This document shows, one piece after another, positions 21,795 to 31,455 of a stretch of DNA of 44,634 bases (position 1 is its first letter; each line of letters opens with the position of its first letter). A program made the translations under genes and the position numbers. The stretch lies in the IMG/VR virus record IMGVR_UViG_3300012685_000004, positions 1 to 44,634 of that record; one strand, given 5' to 3'. Under the pieces are notes generated by a model. The model saw nothing but the letters and a program-made list of their open reading frames with translations. It was not told the DNA's origin and did not search any database. Source of the DNA: a virus.

Positions 21795-23881
21795 CGGCGA
21801 AAATCGTTTTGCCTGCGCAAGATGTCCGAATGGATATTGCACAGGGTATCGATCCGATCTGGTACGAAAAATTAGCGGCGCTCACCGCAGCCGTGAACAG
21901 CGGAGGTGGCGGCTCAATCCCGGTGCCGCTCCCGGTGACCGGCGGTGGCACCGGGCTGACGAGCTACGTGATTGGTGATCTGCTCACCGCGTCGGGGACC
22001 ACGGCGCTGTCGCGCCTCGCCGATGTGGCGACTGGCAATGCACTCATTTCCGGTGGTGTAACCGCCGCTCCATTTTGGGGCAAGATTGGGCTCGCCACAC
22101 ACGTTACTGGAAACCTGCCGGTCGCTAACCTTAATGGCGGCACGGGTGCGTCATCGGCCACGTTTTGGCGCGGTGATGGGACATGGGTCGCTCCGGCAGG
22201 AAGCGGTGATGTATCGGGGCCAGCGAGTGCAGTCAACGCACGAATTGCCGTCTTTAATGGAGCGACCGGGAAGCTCATTGCTGATGGCGGACAGACGATT
22301 GCAGGATTGCAACCGTTGTTGACCCCGGCAGCACTCACAAAAGTTGACGATATTAATATCACTTTGACGTTGGGCGGAACACCTGCGACGGCGCTTCTTC
22401 AGGCGGCATCTTTGACATTGGGTTGGACCGGATCACTCAGCCCATCGCGCGGCGGGACGGGACTTACCAGCTACGCGGTGGGCGACCTGTTATATGCGAG
22501 TGGGACGACAGCGTTATCGAAACTCGCCGATGTGGCGACGGGGAATGCGCTCATTTCGGGTGGCGTGGGCGTTGCGCCGAGTTGGAGTAAAATTGGGCTT
22601 GCGACGCATGTTAGCGGCAACCTGCCGGTCACTAACTTGAATGGAGGTACGAGTGCGTCGTCCACGACGTTTTGGCGCGGTGATGGGATATGGGCCACAC
22701 CAGCGGGAGGCGGCGGCGGGATGGCGATCGGCGGCGCGATCACGGGTGGCACGGCGGGGAGCGTTCTGTTCGTGGATGGTGGCGCTAATCTCGCGCAGGA
22801 CAACACCAATTTCTTCTGGGACGGGGCCAACAAGGCGCTGGTGATCGGCACTGACCACACCTACAACATTGCCACTTTTCGGGCGCTCTACCGGGTAGCG
22901 AACGCCAGCGGCGATAATTGGTTCGAAGGTGACGCCGGAAATTTTTCTGTTACGGGCCACGAGAATTTCGGCACCGGGCAGCAATGTATGCTGGGCCTGA
23001 CGACCGGCTATGGCAACACCGGGGTCGGCAGCGGGTGCATGACGTTCCTGACGACCGGGTTCAATAATTTTGCGTTCGGGACCAACACACTCAGGAGCGG
23101 CGGCCCTTCATCGTATAATGTCGCGATAGGTCCGGCCGCACTTCAGACCGGGACGAACTTGACGGGCAACGTTGCCATCGGCCAAAACGCCATGCCGGGG
23201 CTTGGCGCATCGGGTACGGCGTGTACCTACAATGTCAGTCTCGGGACCAACGCGCTCGGAAGTCTTAGCACCGGGGATAATAATGTTGGCCTCGGCTACA
23301 ATGCCGGTCAAAATATGTCGAATGCCAACGACACCGTGTGCATCGGCGGATTTGCCCTTGGGTTTGCCGCAGGTGCGGGTAATGACTACACTACAGCTAT
23401 CGGCGCTCGCGCCGGGTTTTTGCTGGCCCACGCGGTGCGAAGCACGATCATCGGAAGATGGAGCGCCACCAATATTTCGGTTTCCGATATTATCGCCATC
23501 AATCAGGGCGACTACAACACGGCGGCGGTCCCGGCGCTGGACTATAATTTCACCAACAATCATATCTGGTCGTTTCATCAGCTTAGTAATGCGCAGGGCC
23601 TTCACGTCTACAACACGTTCGATGACGCGACGCCAACGGTTAACTATGAGCGCGCCATTTTTGATTGGAACGTTGCCAGCAACGTCCTGACGATCGGCAC
23701 GCAGGCAGGTGGCACCGGCGTTCAGCGCAATATTGCAATCGGCGGTTTCCCGAAAGCGGGCGCGCCTGCTGCCAGCGACTTGCCGACTGGCACCTTTTCG
23801 TTGATTGACGACACATCAGGCGGCGCGACGTGGTTGGTGTTCAACAAAGCCGGGACAATCCGAAAGGTTCAACTGACATGA
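21791..23881 (+). CDS. tail fibre/spike-like protein with repeated modules, 696 aa
   Basis: The ATG at 21791 overlaps the gp10-like stop. A short helical anchor ([16 protein letters not shown]) is followed by two long repeats of about 84 residues (near residues 51-134 and 219-302), each with [22 protein letters not shown] and [15 protein letters not shown]-like motifs. Then comes a run of beta-roll repeats ([24 protein letters not shown]) like YadA-type adhesin heads, up to about residue 540. The C-terminus could be a trimerisation or host-binding domain. A receptor-binding fibre is likely. Confidence 0.75.
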   Translation: MTAKIVLPAQDVRMDIAQGIDPIWYEKLAALTAAVNSGGGGSIPVPLPVTGGGTGLTSYVIGDLLTASGTTALSRLADVATGNALISGGVTAAPFWGKIGLATHVTGNLPVANLNGGTGASSATFWRGDGTWVAPAGSGDVSGPASAVNARIAVFNGATGKLIADGGQTIAGLQPLLTPAALTKVDDINITLTLGGTPATALLQAASLTLGWTGSLSPSRGGTGLTSYAVGDLLYASGTTALSKLADVATGNALISGGVGVAPSWSKIGLATHVSGNLPVTNLNGGTSASSTTFWRGDGIWATPAGGGGGMAIGGAITGGTAGSVLFVDGGANLAQDNTNFFWDGANKALVIGTDHTYNIATFRALYRVANASGDNWFEGDAGNFSVTGHENFGTGQQCMLGLTTGYGNTGVGSGCMTFLTTGFNNFAFGTNTLRSGGPSSYNVAIGPAALQTGTNLTGNVAIGQNAMPGLGASGTACTYNVSLGTNALGSLSTGDNNVGLGYNAGQNMSNANDTVCIGGFALGFAAGAGNDYTTAIGARAGFLLAHAVRSTIIGRWSATNISVSDIIAINQGDYNTAAVPALDYNFTNNHIWSFHQLSNAQGLHVYNTFDDATPTVNYERAIFDWNVASNVLTIGTQAGGTGVQRNIAIGGFPKAGAPAASDLPTGTFSLIDDTSGGATWLVFNKAGTIRKVQLT
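21950..22697 (+). repeat. internal duplicated module in fibre gene
   Basis: Bases about 21950-22190 and 22451-22697 are diverged copies of one module, about 240 bp each, with many silent differences but the same protein pattern. This indicates an old duplication within the gene, typical of evolving tail fibres. Confidence 0.8.
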
Positions 23882-24165
23882 GTAATCCGGTCAGCTTCAT
23901 CAATACCTACACGCAGAATATTGTGCAGTTTTGCCAGTTGATGCAAACGCTGCGCGGCAATAATGATCAGTTGGAACAGGACCCGACGCTGATCGAGCGC
24001 TACTTTGCGACGACCAATCCGGGCAATCCGAATATCTCAGTCGTGCGAACCGACATCACAGCGGCGGATGTCACGAATGCGCAAGGAGCCATTCAGCAGA
24101 TGTTGTTCGCCTATGACAGTGGATCGCCAACGCAGAAGTCCATGCTGTTCAAGATGCTCCCATAA
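23878..24165 (+). CDS. hypothetical protein, 95 aa
   Basis: Helical small protein ([20 protein letters not shown]) with a C-terminal segment [20 protein letters not shown]. Overlaps the fibre gene by ATGA. Position between fibre and ejection genes suggests a virion or assembly part; family not recognised. Confidence 0.65.
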   Translation: MSNPVSFINTYTQNIVQFCQLMQTLRGNNDQLEQDPTLIERYFATTNPGNPNISVVRTDITAADVTNAQGAIQQMLFAYDSGSPTQKSMLFKMLP

Positions 24166-24175
24166 GGAAATCGTC

Positions 24176-24382
24176 ATGATTAGTTTCGAATTGGACGACG
24201 ACGAGGCGGTGGCGTTGATGCAGTGCGCGTCGGCGGGCGCGGCGGCGGCGCAGACGTTGCTTGGCGTCAATGCGCGACCGATGGGGCCGATCTTCGAGAA
24301 GATACAGAAACAATTCAGCGAACAGAGGCCGCCGCCACAGGCGGCGCGGACGGCAAACGGTGCTGGTGTGGCGGCCTCGTAG
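24176..24382 (+). CDS. hypothetical protein, 68 aa
   Basis: Begins MISFELDDDEAVALMQCASA, an acidic strand and an alanine-rich helix, and ends in a proline/alanine tail. Good ribosome site (TAAGGAAA). Function unknown. Confidence 0.6.
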   Translation: MISFELDDDEAVALMQCASAGAAAAQTLLGVNARPMGPIFEKIQKQFSEQRPPPQAARTANGAGVAAS

Positions 24383-24392
24383 GAGGTAATCG

Positions 24393-25190
24393 ATGGCAGG
24401 GTTTTTTGACACGGTATTCGGCGGCGGGGCCGAGAAGGAAGCGGCCGACAAAAATCGCGCGCTCTATAATCAGTATCAAACCCAAGGGCAGGGCTATCTA
24501 CAAACCGGCTACGATACCGGCGTCACCGATCTGAACAAGGCGCTCGGCGCGTGGTCGCCGTTGAAGGATCTCGCCACCAAATACGGCAAGGGCACCGATC
24601 TTTATTTGGGCGCGCTGGGCGCGGGCGGCCCGGAAGGCACGGCAGCGGCGAAGGCCGCGTTCCAAACCTCGCCGGGCTATGATCTGTCATTGAATGCGGG
24701 CTTGGATGCGATCAACCGGCGGCGCGGCGTCGGCGGCATGTTCAACAGCGGCAACGCCGATCAGGACGCGATCAACTTCGCCACCAACAATATTTATGGG
24801 ACGCAATATCAGCCGTGGCTGCAAGGTCTCTCGGGGATCAACCAGAACACCTTGCAGGCGACAACCGGCGCAGCGACCGGAGAAGCCGCGACCTTCGGCA
24901 GTCTCGCCGATCTCGCCAAGGGTTTTGCATCCGATCAAACCAATCTGCTCGGCAGCACCACGGGGGGACTGACCAGCGCCAACAATCTGCAAGCATCGGG
25001 CGAAGCGTCCGGCGCGAAAAATCTGCTTGGCGCGGGCATGTCACTGGCGAGCCTCGCGCTCGGCGGCGCGGGCGGATTAGGCGGCATCGGCAGCATGCTG
25101 TCATCTGGCGTTGGCGGTGCCATGGGGCAGAACTGGCAAGCCAGCAATCCCGGCGCGTTCGGTAGTTCCTACTACGGCCCGAAATACTAG
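24393..25190 (+). CDS. DNA ejection/internal virion protein, gp7-like, 265 aa
   Basis: Low-complexity, glycine- and alanine-rich protein with an initial GGGAEKEAADKNRALYNQYQ and a hydrophobic, glycine-zipper-like C-terminus (SLASLALGGAGGLGGIGSML). It is the first of three consecutive genes in the position of P22 genes 7, 20 and 16, whose products are ejected with the DNA and form a channel. Sequence identity to gp7 was not tested. Confidence 0.65.
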   Translation: MAGFFDTVFGGGAEKEAADKNRALYNQYQTQGQGYLQTGYDTGVTDLNKALGAWSPLKDLATKYGKGTDLYLGALGAGGPEGTAAAKAAFQTSPGYDLSLNAGLDAINRRRGVGGMFNSGNADQDAINFATNNIYGTQYQPWLQGLSGINQNTLQATTGAATGEAATFGSLADLAKGFASDQTNLLGSTTGGLTSANNLQASGEASGAKNLLGAGMSLASLALGGAGGLGGIGSMLSSGVGGAMGQNWQASNPGAFGSSYYGPKY

Positions 25191-25201
25191 GGGCGCGAGC
25201 C

Positions 25202-27064
25202 ATGCCAATTACCCCGCTGCAAATCCCGCAAGCCAACATCAATTCACAGGCGGATTTTTCGCCGCTGGAGCGGATCGGTCAGCTATTGGCGAAGCAACGC
25301 GAGGAAGCCGAAGCCGGAAATCTGATCGCGAATGCGTTCGGTGGCCCGCAACAACAGCCGCAACAGAGCGGCGGCTTTTTGAGCGACCTTGGCCGCCGCC
25401 TCGGCTTTTCACCACCCGCCGCGCCGCAGGCTGCACCGCAAACCTATCAACCGGCCGGGCCGCCGCGCTTTTCCAACAGCGATGATCTGATGGCGAATTA
25501 TGGTGGCGCGATTTCCAAGGCCGAAAGCGGCGGCAAATACGATGTGTTGGGGCCGACGACAAGGACCGGGGATCGCGCCTACGGCAAGTATCAGGTGATG
25601 GGGGCGAACATTCCGGACTGGACCAAGGCCGCCACCGGCACTTCGCTAACGCCGCAGGAATTTTTGGCCGACCCGGCGGCGCAGGATGCGGTGTTCAAGC
25701 ATCGGTTCGGTATGTACGCACAGAAGTATGGTCCGGAAAACGCCGCCAAGGCATGGTTCGCGGGCGAGCGCGGCATGAACAATCCGAACGCGCGCGATCA
25801 ACTCGGCACCAGTGTTGCGAGCTATGCCGATCAATTTCGGCGCAACGCCAATCTGCCGGCGGAAGTCATGGGCGGCCGGTCGATGGCTCAGCCGTCGCCG
25901 CTCGATACCGCCGAATGGCCAGCGGGACCACGGGGCGCGCCCGTCCAAGAGGTCGGGCCGGGCGGGCCGTCGCCGCTTGACACAGCGGACTATCCGGCGG
26001 GACCGGTTGGCGCACCATCCACCGACATTTCGGCACAGTCGCGTGGCGCAGCGCCCGGCAGCGTCGTCGGGCGCGCTGTCAATAATCTGGCGTCGCCCGC
26101 GCCGACCGCCACCGCAGGCATTGGCCGCGACCAGTTGGCGGCGCTGTATCGCAACCCGCTAACCCGGCCGCTGGCGACCGCGTTTCTGCAAAAGCAACTT
26201 GATCCCGGCACCTACACTTTCCAGCAAGTCGGCGACAAGCTGGTCCGCACCAACAGCCGCACCGGCAACACCGATGTCGTGATGAGTGACACCAAGCCGT
26301 TCATCGTCGGCGAGCATGCGCTGGTCGCGGACCCGAATGCGCCGAGTGGCTATCGGGATATTGCGCCACCCAGCCAGAAGCCGATTGGGGTGAAGGAAGG
26401 CGAGCAAATGATCGTCGCCGATCCGAATTCACCGACCGGCTATCGCGACATCACGCCGGGCGGCGGCACGCAGGGCAAGATCACGCGCGAAATCAAGCAG
26501 CGCACCGATGAAGCCTTGGCGAAGGGCTATGACCAAAGCACGGCGGATTACTACGGGTTGAATGGCAAGTTGCCGAAAGAGGATTTGTCGGCCACCGAAA
26601 TGAAGGCGGTGACTGATGCGCAAAAACAGGCTCTCTCGGGTCAAGACGTTCTCGACAATCTGGCGCGGATGAAGGAGTTGTCACCCAAAGCATGGTCCGG
26701 TTGGGGCGCGTCGAAGCGCGCCAGCATCGCCAACGCCTTGTTGCCGAATGAAATGATCCCGCAGGGTGCCGTCGATGCCAAGGAATTGAGTAACCTCGCG
26801 CTGCAAAATGTCGCCGGTCAAGCCAAGGCGGTGTTCGGTGCGCGGCTGGCGGTCGCCGAAGTCAAGTTGCTGAATGAAATCGAGACCACGCCGGAAATGT
26901 CCGACCGCGAACGGCAAGCGATTTACGTGCGGATCGAACGACTGATCAAGCGCCACGTCGATGCGGCATCGTCGGAAGCGGAGGGTATTCGCAACAAGAC
27001 TTACTTCAAGCCGGGTAGCGCGAAAGCTGGCGAAGCCGCGCCTGATCCATTGGGCATTCGCTGA
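25202..27064 (+). CDS. ejection protein with transglycosylase-like domain, 620 aa
   Basis: After a disordered Gln/Pro-rich start, residues about 95-220 form a lysozyme-like domain: ISKAESGGKYDVLG with candidate catalytic glutamate 108, AYGKYQVM near 127, then helices ending in ARDQLGTSVASYADQFRRN. This fits a lytic transglycosylase that opens peptidoglycan during DNA entry. A proline-rich linker and a long helical C-terminus follow. The third ejection gene starts within its stop codon (TGATG). Confidence 0.75.
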   Translation: MPITPLQIPQANINSQADFSPLERIGQLLAKQREEAEAGNLIANAFGGPQQQPQQSGGFLSDLGRRLGFSPPAAPQAAPQTYQPAGPPRFSNSDDLMANYGGAISKAESGGKYDVLGPTTRTGDRAYGKYQVMGANIPDWTKAATGTSLTPQEFLADPAAQDAVFKHRFGMYAQKYGPENAAKAWFAGERGMNNPNARDQLGTSVASYADQFRRNANLPAEVMGGRSMAQPSPLDTAEWPAGPRGAPVQEVGPGGPSPLDTADYPAGPVGAPSTDISAQSRGAAPGSVVGRAVNNLASPAPTATAGIGRDQLAALYRNPLTRPLATAFLQKQLDPGTYTFQQVGDKLVRTNSRTGNTDVVMSDTKPFIVGEHALVADPNAPSGYRDIAPPSQKPIGVKEGEQMIVADPNSPTGYRDITPGGGTQGKITREIKQRTDEALAKGYDQSTADYYGLNGKLPKEDLSATEMKAVTDAQKQALSGQDVLDNLARMKELSPKAWSGWGASKRASIANALLPNEMIPQGAVDAKELSNLALQNVAGQAKAVFGARLAVAEVKLLNEIETTPEMSDRERQAIYVRIERLIKRHVDAASSEAEGIRNKTYFKPGSAKAGEAAPDPLGIR

Positions 27065-29817
27065 TGCCGACTATCGCGGAGGTTCGGCAGAAATATCCGC
27101 AATACAGCGATTTGTCGGATACCGATCTGGCGGGCGCGCTGCATAAAAAGTTCTACTCCGACATGCCGGTAGAGCAATTCAACCAAAAGATTGGATTGAC
27201 GGCCCCGCCAGCCCAACAACAGCCGCAGCAAGGCGGCTTTTGGTCGGAGATGGGGAAAGCCGTCAACCCGCTGGAAATCGCCAAGGAGATTGGCAGGACC
27301 GGCAGCGAGGGCATTGAAAAGATCGAAGCCCTGAAAGATCGCGGCAAGCAGGGACCAATTGAGGGCTTGATGACGACCGGCGGTGCGGTGCTCGGCGCAA
27401 CCGAAGTGCCGCTTTCGCCCTTGATCGGCACGGCGCGCAACATCGTCGGCCACGGCATGACGGCGCTGGAACATCTGGCCGGGACCGCCATCAACCCGGA
27501 ACTCGCCGCCAAAGACGAATTGCAAAAAATGTACGAAACGTCTCGCGGTGACGTGGACCTCGCGTCGATGGCGCTGCGTCCGGCTGGCCTCCCGATCCGG
27601 GGGCCGCCGCTATTGCCCGGCGCGCCGCGCGGCCCCTATGAAATCGCCGCGTCCAAGCCCGCCTATGCGTGGGAAGCGCCACCCGAACCAACGCCAGCGC
27701 CACCAGTCAGGCCGGTAGGCACGGCGGTAGAGGAAGCGGCGAGGCGGCAAGGCGTGAACATGCCGCGCGCGCTGACCAGCGAAAACCGGATTGTGCAACA
27801 GACCGGGCAGATATTGTCGAAGCAGCCGCTGGCCGGGGGCGGCCAAATCGCCCGCGCCGTGGAAGATGTCCCGGTCCAGCTTGCCGAAGCGCGCAACCGG
27901 GTGGCCGATGAATTCGGCGGCTTTCGGACGCCGGGCAACGTGGCGAGCGATATCGGCCGCAGCGTCGGCGGCGCGGCGGAAGCCGAAACGCAGGCGGCGC
28001 AGGCCGCCGCCCGTCAAGCCGACGAAGCGGCGCGGGCGAATTGGGAGCGCACCACCCAAGCGCGCGAGCAAGCCATCGGCGGTTATGAGGCGCAGAGCGC
28101 GCGCGAGACCGGCGGGCAGGTGGGCGAACTGCCACCGACCGATATGGGCCAGACCGTCGTGGACACCGTGCGCGCCAGTGAGCAAGTGGCGCGCGGCAGG
28201 AAGGATGCCGCCTATCGCGATGCCGGGAGTATCGATGCCACGGTGCTGGATGATGCCGTTGGCGATGTTCATCAGAGTGTCCGCGCCGATCTGGCGTCCG
28301 ACCGGGGCGGTCAGGGCCGGGTGGCGGTTGACAGGGAAGCAACCCCGGTGGCGCGGCGGATGCTGCGCAGGCTGCGGGCGTTTTCCAACGACGCGCGGCA
28401 GCGCGCAGCGGCAGCGGTGAATGATGCGATTGCAGAAGGCGGCACCGCCGAAGACGCCGCGCAAACCGGACAGAGCATGCGCAACATCGAGGGCATGCGG
28501 CAAGACCTCAATTTTCTCTCACAAGGGGCCAAGAACGACGCCGACCATCGCGCGGCCCGCCGGATTATCAACGCCTTCGATGACTGGCACCATGGCGCGG
28601 TGGAAAATTCCTTGATGGAAGGCAGCGATCCGGGAGCCCTCCCGGCGATGCAGCGGGCGCGCGCCGCCAACCGCGATTGGCGGCAACGCTTTGGTTACAA
28701 CGACCGCAACGATGCCGATAAGGTCATCAACAAGATGGTGCGCGGCGAAGCCGGGCAGCATATCGGCCCCAATGACGTTTCGAATATCCTGACCGCGACG
28801 CGCGGCGACAAAACGGAGCGATTGCTAGACCGGATTTATGAGGCGACCGGCGATCATCCCAACCATGCCAACGTGGTGCAGGCGGTGCGTGGCGGGTTCT
28901 GGAATAAGCTCGCAGGCACCGCCGAAGGCACCACGGCGCGTTCGCCGGAAAAAATTTCGAGCGATATCTATCAATTTTTGCACGGCTCGGGCCGCAACAT
29001 GGCGGGCCGAATTTATTCGGCGGAAGATCAGGCGTTGATGCGCCGACACGCCGATGTCTTGCGCGCTGGCGTGCGGGCGCGCGAGGACACTGCTGCGTTG
29101 GCGAGGGCTGGCGAACCGCAGCCGACCGAAGTCACCAAGGGACCGATGCAGGAATTGGCAGATCGCGTCATCGGTCGCGGGCAAAAAAGCGATGAAGCGC
29201 TTTACAACACGATTGAAGGCTATGCGAAATCCAAAAGTCGCGCCGACGTTAAAACGCTGGCGAATTTGCTGGGCCGTCTCCCGCAAGAGTTGAAGGCAAA
29301 TTTTGTCAACACCTTCATTCGTCGGCTCGGTACCGGGCAGAAAGACGTGTTCTCGCCAGCCATCTTTGAGAAAGAGTGGAGCAATATTTCGCCGCAAACC
29401 AAGTCGGTGCTGTTTGGTGGTTCCGGACCACACGTCGCCGCGCTTGACGACATCGCCGCGATATCGAAGCATTATGATCTGGTGCATCGTCGATTTGGCA
29501 ATCCATCCGGATCGGGTCAGGCCATCAATTTCGTCAAGGGCTTGGGCGGGGTGGCCACGGCGGCCTTAAGCGGATCATTGCTTGGCCCGTTATACACCGC
29601 TGGGCTTTGGCTTGGCGGCATCGGCGTATCGAAATTTTTGGCAACACCCGCCGGGGCTGCAAGTCTGGCGCGGTTTTCCAAACAAATGCAGCGCTTGCAG
29701 GCGGCACCTACGTTGCCGAACGCGGCGGCGGCTCGCTTGGCGACGCGCAACATGCGTAATACCGCAATAACACTCGGCATCGATACCGCGCATTTTCCAA
29801 GCGAACAGCGACCTTAA
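27064..29817 (+). CDS. large internal virion/ejection protein, gp16-like, 917 aa
   Basis: The N-terminal motif IAEVRQKYPQYSDLSD followed by ALHKKFYSDMP is a recurring start of podovirus internal virion proteins. The rest is long, helical and alanine/arginine-rich (for example AARQADEAARANWERTTQAR), with a short hydrophobic stretch ([20 protein letters not shown]) near residue 835 that could insert into membranes. It is probably injected with the DNA. Largest gene in the window. Confidence 0.75.
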   Translation: MPTIAEVRQKYPQYSDLSDTDLAGALHKKFYSDMPVEQFNQKIGLTAPPAQQQPQQGGFWSEMGKAVNPLEIAKEIGRTGSEGIEKIEALKDRGKQGPIEGLMTTGGAVLGATEVPLSPLIGTARNIVGHGMTALEHLAGTAINPELAAKDELQKMYETSRGDVDLASMALRPAGLPIRGPPLLPGAPRGPYEIAASKPAYAWEAPPEPTPAPPVRPVGTAVEEAARRQGVNMPRALTSENRIVQQTGQILSKQPLAGGGQIARAVEDVPVQLAEARNRVADEFGGFRTPGNVASDIGRSVGGAAEAETQAAQAAARQADEAARANWERTTQAREQAIGGYEAQSARETGGQVGELPPTDMGQTVVDTVRASEQVARGRKDAAYRDAGSIDATVLDDAVGDVHQSVRADLASDRGGQGRVAVDREATPVARRMLRRLRAFSNDARQRAAAAVNDAIAEGGTAEDAAQTGQSMRNIEGMRQDLNFLSQGAKNDADHRAARRIINAFDDWHHGAVENSLMEGSDPGALPAMQRARAANRDWRQRFGYNDRNDADKVINKMVRGEAGQHIGPNDVSNILTATRGDKTERLLDRIYEATGDHPNHANVVQAVRGGFWNKLAGTAEGTTARSPEKISSDIYQFLHGSGRNMAGRIYSAEDQALMRRHADVLRAGVRAREDTAALARAGEPQPTEVTKGPMQELADRVIGRGQKSDEALYNTIEGYAKSKSRADVKTLANLLGRLPQELKANFVNTFIRRLGTGQKDVFSPAIFEKEWSNISPQTKSVLFGGSGPHVAALDDIAAISKHYDLVHRRFGNPSGSGQAINFVKGLGGVATAALSGSLLGPLYTAGLWLGGIGVSKFLATPAGAASLARFSKQMQRLQAAPTLPNAAAARLATRNMRNTAITLGIDTAHFPSEQRP

Positions 29818-29840
29818 AGCTTTCGAAAAATCCCGACACC

Positions 29841-29868
29841 AAGCCCGCTTCATGCGGGCTTTTTTATT
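29841..29868 (+). terminator. terminator after ejection genes
   Basis: Stem AAGCCCGC / GCGGGCTT, loop TTCAT, followed by TTTTATT. It lies between the ejection gene and the first collar-like fibre gene. Confidence 0.9.
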
Positions 29869-29877
29869 GGGGCAAGC

Positions 29878-30855
29878 ATGTCTGGCACCATTCCGCTCAG
29901 TCTAACGCAGCAATTCGACACATTCGGCCAACCGCTGAAGGGCGGCCAATTGTTTCTCATTGTCGCCGGTACGGTGTCAACACCGCAGGACGGCTTTCAA
30001 GACCCTTCACTGACCATCAAAATGCCCTATCCAATTACTCTGGACGCGGCCGGGCGCATTCCGCAATTTTTCCTCGCCGATGGTTTTATCAAGGTTCGCT
30101 TGCAGGACGTGCGCGGCGTGGTGCAACTCGCCTCCGATGGCATCCAAGTCATCGGACCATCGGGTGGCGGCGGCGGTGGTGGTGGTGCGGTCGATCCCAA
30201 CGCGCTGATCCAGATGGGCAACATCATTGCGCGCTATGGTATCGGCGGGCTGACCGGCTATGTCCGGCTTAATGGGCTCACCATCGGATCGGCGACCTCG
30301 GGCGCGACCGAACGCGTCAACGCCGATTGCCAAGCTCTGTTCAACTATCTGTGGATCACTGATCCAAATTTAATTCTGACGCCGCCTCGCGGCGCGAACG
30401 CGGCGGCGGACTGGACCGCCAACAAGCAAATCGCGCTGCCGGACTGGCGCGGCTATGCGATGGGCGCGCTCGATGACATGGGCAACGCGGCGGCGGGCCG
30501 ATTGACGGCAGCGTACTTTGGCACATCGCCGATTGTGTTGGGCGCGGCGGGCGGTGCGCAGTCCAAAGCTTTATTGGCCGCCAATGTGCCGTCGCACACC
30601 CACAACGGGGGCGGCACGACCGGCAATGATAGCCCGGACCATTCGCATGGGTTTACGACGCCGACGCAAGTCGGTCAGGGAACCTCCGGAGGCGGCTTAG
30701 CTTTCAGTAGTTCGGGGGCCGCGAATACCGGCGGTGCGAGTACGCGACACACTCACTCCTTTGCGTTCACCACGGACGGCGGCGCGGGATTAAGCGGCTT
30801 GGACTTCTCGGTCATATCCCCGCGCAAGCTCTGCACCTTCTATATGAAGCTTTGA
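29878..30855 (+). CDS. tail fibre protein with collar-like C-terminus, 325 aa
   Basis: N-terminal anchor-like domain (IPLSLTQQFDTFGQPLKGGQ), a glycine hinge near residue 100, then a region from about residue 120 with GYVRLNGLTIG, ALPDWRGYAMGALDDMG and histidine-rich turns (SHTHNGGG, DHSHGF, TRHTHSF). This is characteristic of phage tail-collar domains, which can bind metal ions along the fibre axis. Likely host-binding or fibre-stem protein. Confidence 0.75.
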   Translation: MSGTIPLSLTQQFDTFGQPLKGGQLFLIVAGTVSTPQDGFQDPSLTIKMPYPITLDAAGRIPQFFLADGFIKVRLQDVRGVVQLASDGIQVIGPSGGGGGGGGAVDPNALIQMGNIIARYGIGGLTGYVRLNGLTIGSATSGATERVNADCQALFNYLWITDPNLILTPPRGANAAADWTANKQIALPDWRGYAMGALDDMGNAAAGRLTAAYFGTSPIVLGAAGGAQSKALLAANVPSHTHNGGGTTGNDSPDHSHGFTTPTQVGQGTSGGGLAFSSSGAANTGGASTRHTHSFAFTTDGGAGLSGLDFSVISPRKLCTFYMKL

Positions 30856-30865
30856 GGGTTGCCTG

Positions 30866-31207
30866 ATGTACCATGTGACGTTCCCGCCGCAATCCAACCG
30901 CGCCAGTTGGGTGTTCATCGGACAGATCACCGATCTTGACGATGATCCGATTGATCTGGCCGGCTTGCCGATGGTGTTTCAAATCCGAGACAAGAACGGC
31001 GCGCCGGTCCTGATGGCTTCGACCGACAACGGCAAAATTACCGTGGTTGATCTCGGCATCTTCCGCTGGTTCTTTACCGTGCAGGAAATGTCAACGCTGT
31101 GCGCGGCCACCTATCAAACCGGCCTGACCCTGACCAACGGCGACGGCACCCAAACCGTGCAATTCAGTGTCGGGCCGCTGCCGATCACGGACGGTGTAGT
31201 GCCATGA
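30866..31207 (+). CDS. fibre-associated beta protein, 113 aa
   Basis: Beta-sandwich-like composition (VTFPPQSNRASWVFIGQITD, MVFQIRDKNGAPVLMA). Such small proteins lie between tail fibre genes in many proteobacterial phages. Stop overlaps the next start (ATGA). No enzyme motif. Confidence 0.6.
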   Translation: MYHVTFPPQSNRASWVFIGQITDLDDDPIDLAGLPMVFQIRDKNGAPVLMASTDNGKITVVDLGIFRWFFTVQEMSTLCAATYQTGLTLTNGDGTQTVQFSVGPLPITDGVVP

Positions 31208-31452
31208 CTGATTTCCCCGATCTCAAAATCAAGGCGCTGGTTAATTTTCCGGCTGAGGCGGTTGGTCGAACTGGGATCAATATCGTCAAACAGGATGGCC
31301 GCTTTTATCTCGATCTCAACTATCAGGATTTTGCTCGCGTTTCATCGTTGCCGCCAGCCGATCTGCCCAACCTCTATTCGTTGTTTTGGAATGTCGCCAA
31401 ACAGCAATTTGTGCTGGTGCCGATTGCGTTGGTTGGGACCGGCGGGGTTTAG
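31204..31452 (+). CDS. short fibre-anchor paralogue, 82 aa
   Basis: Its sequence parallels the first 85 residues of the next gene: NFPAEAVGRTGINIVKQDGR here versus IFPANVYGRTGIDVAKQNGN there, and FYLDLNYQDFA versus FYLDLDYEEFA. It is a tandem copy of the N-terminal domain without a fibre shaft. It may cap or anchor fibres, or may be what is left of a second fibre gene. Confidence 0.65.
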   Translation: MTDFPDLKIKALVNFPAEAVGRTGINIVKQDGRFYLDLNYQDFARVSSLPPADLPNLYSLFWNVAKQQFVLVPIALVGTGGV

Positions 31453-31455
31453 CCA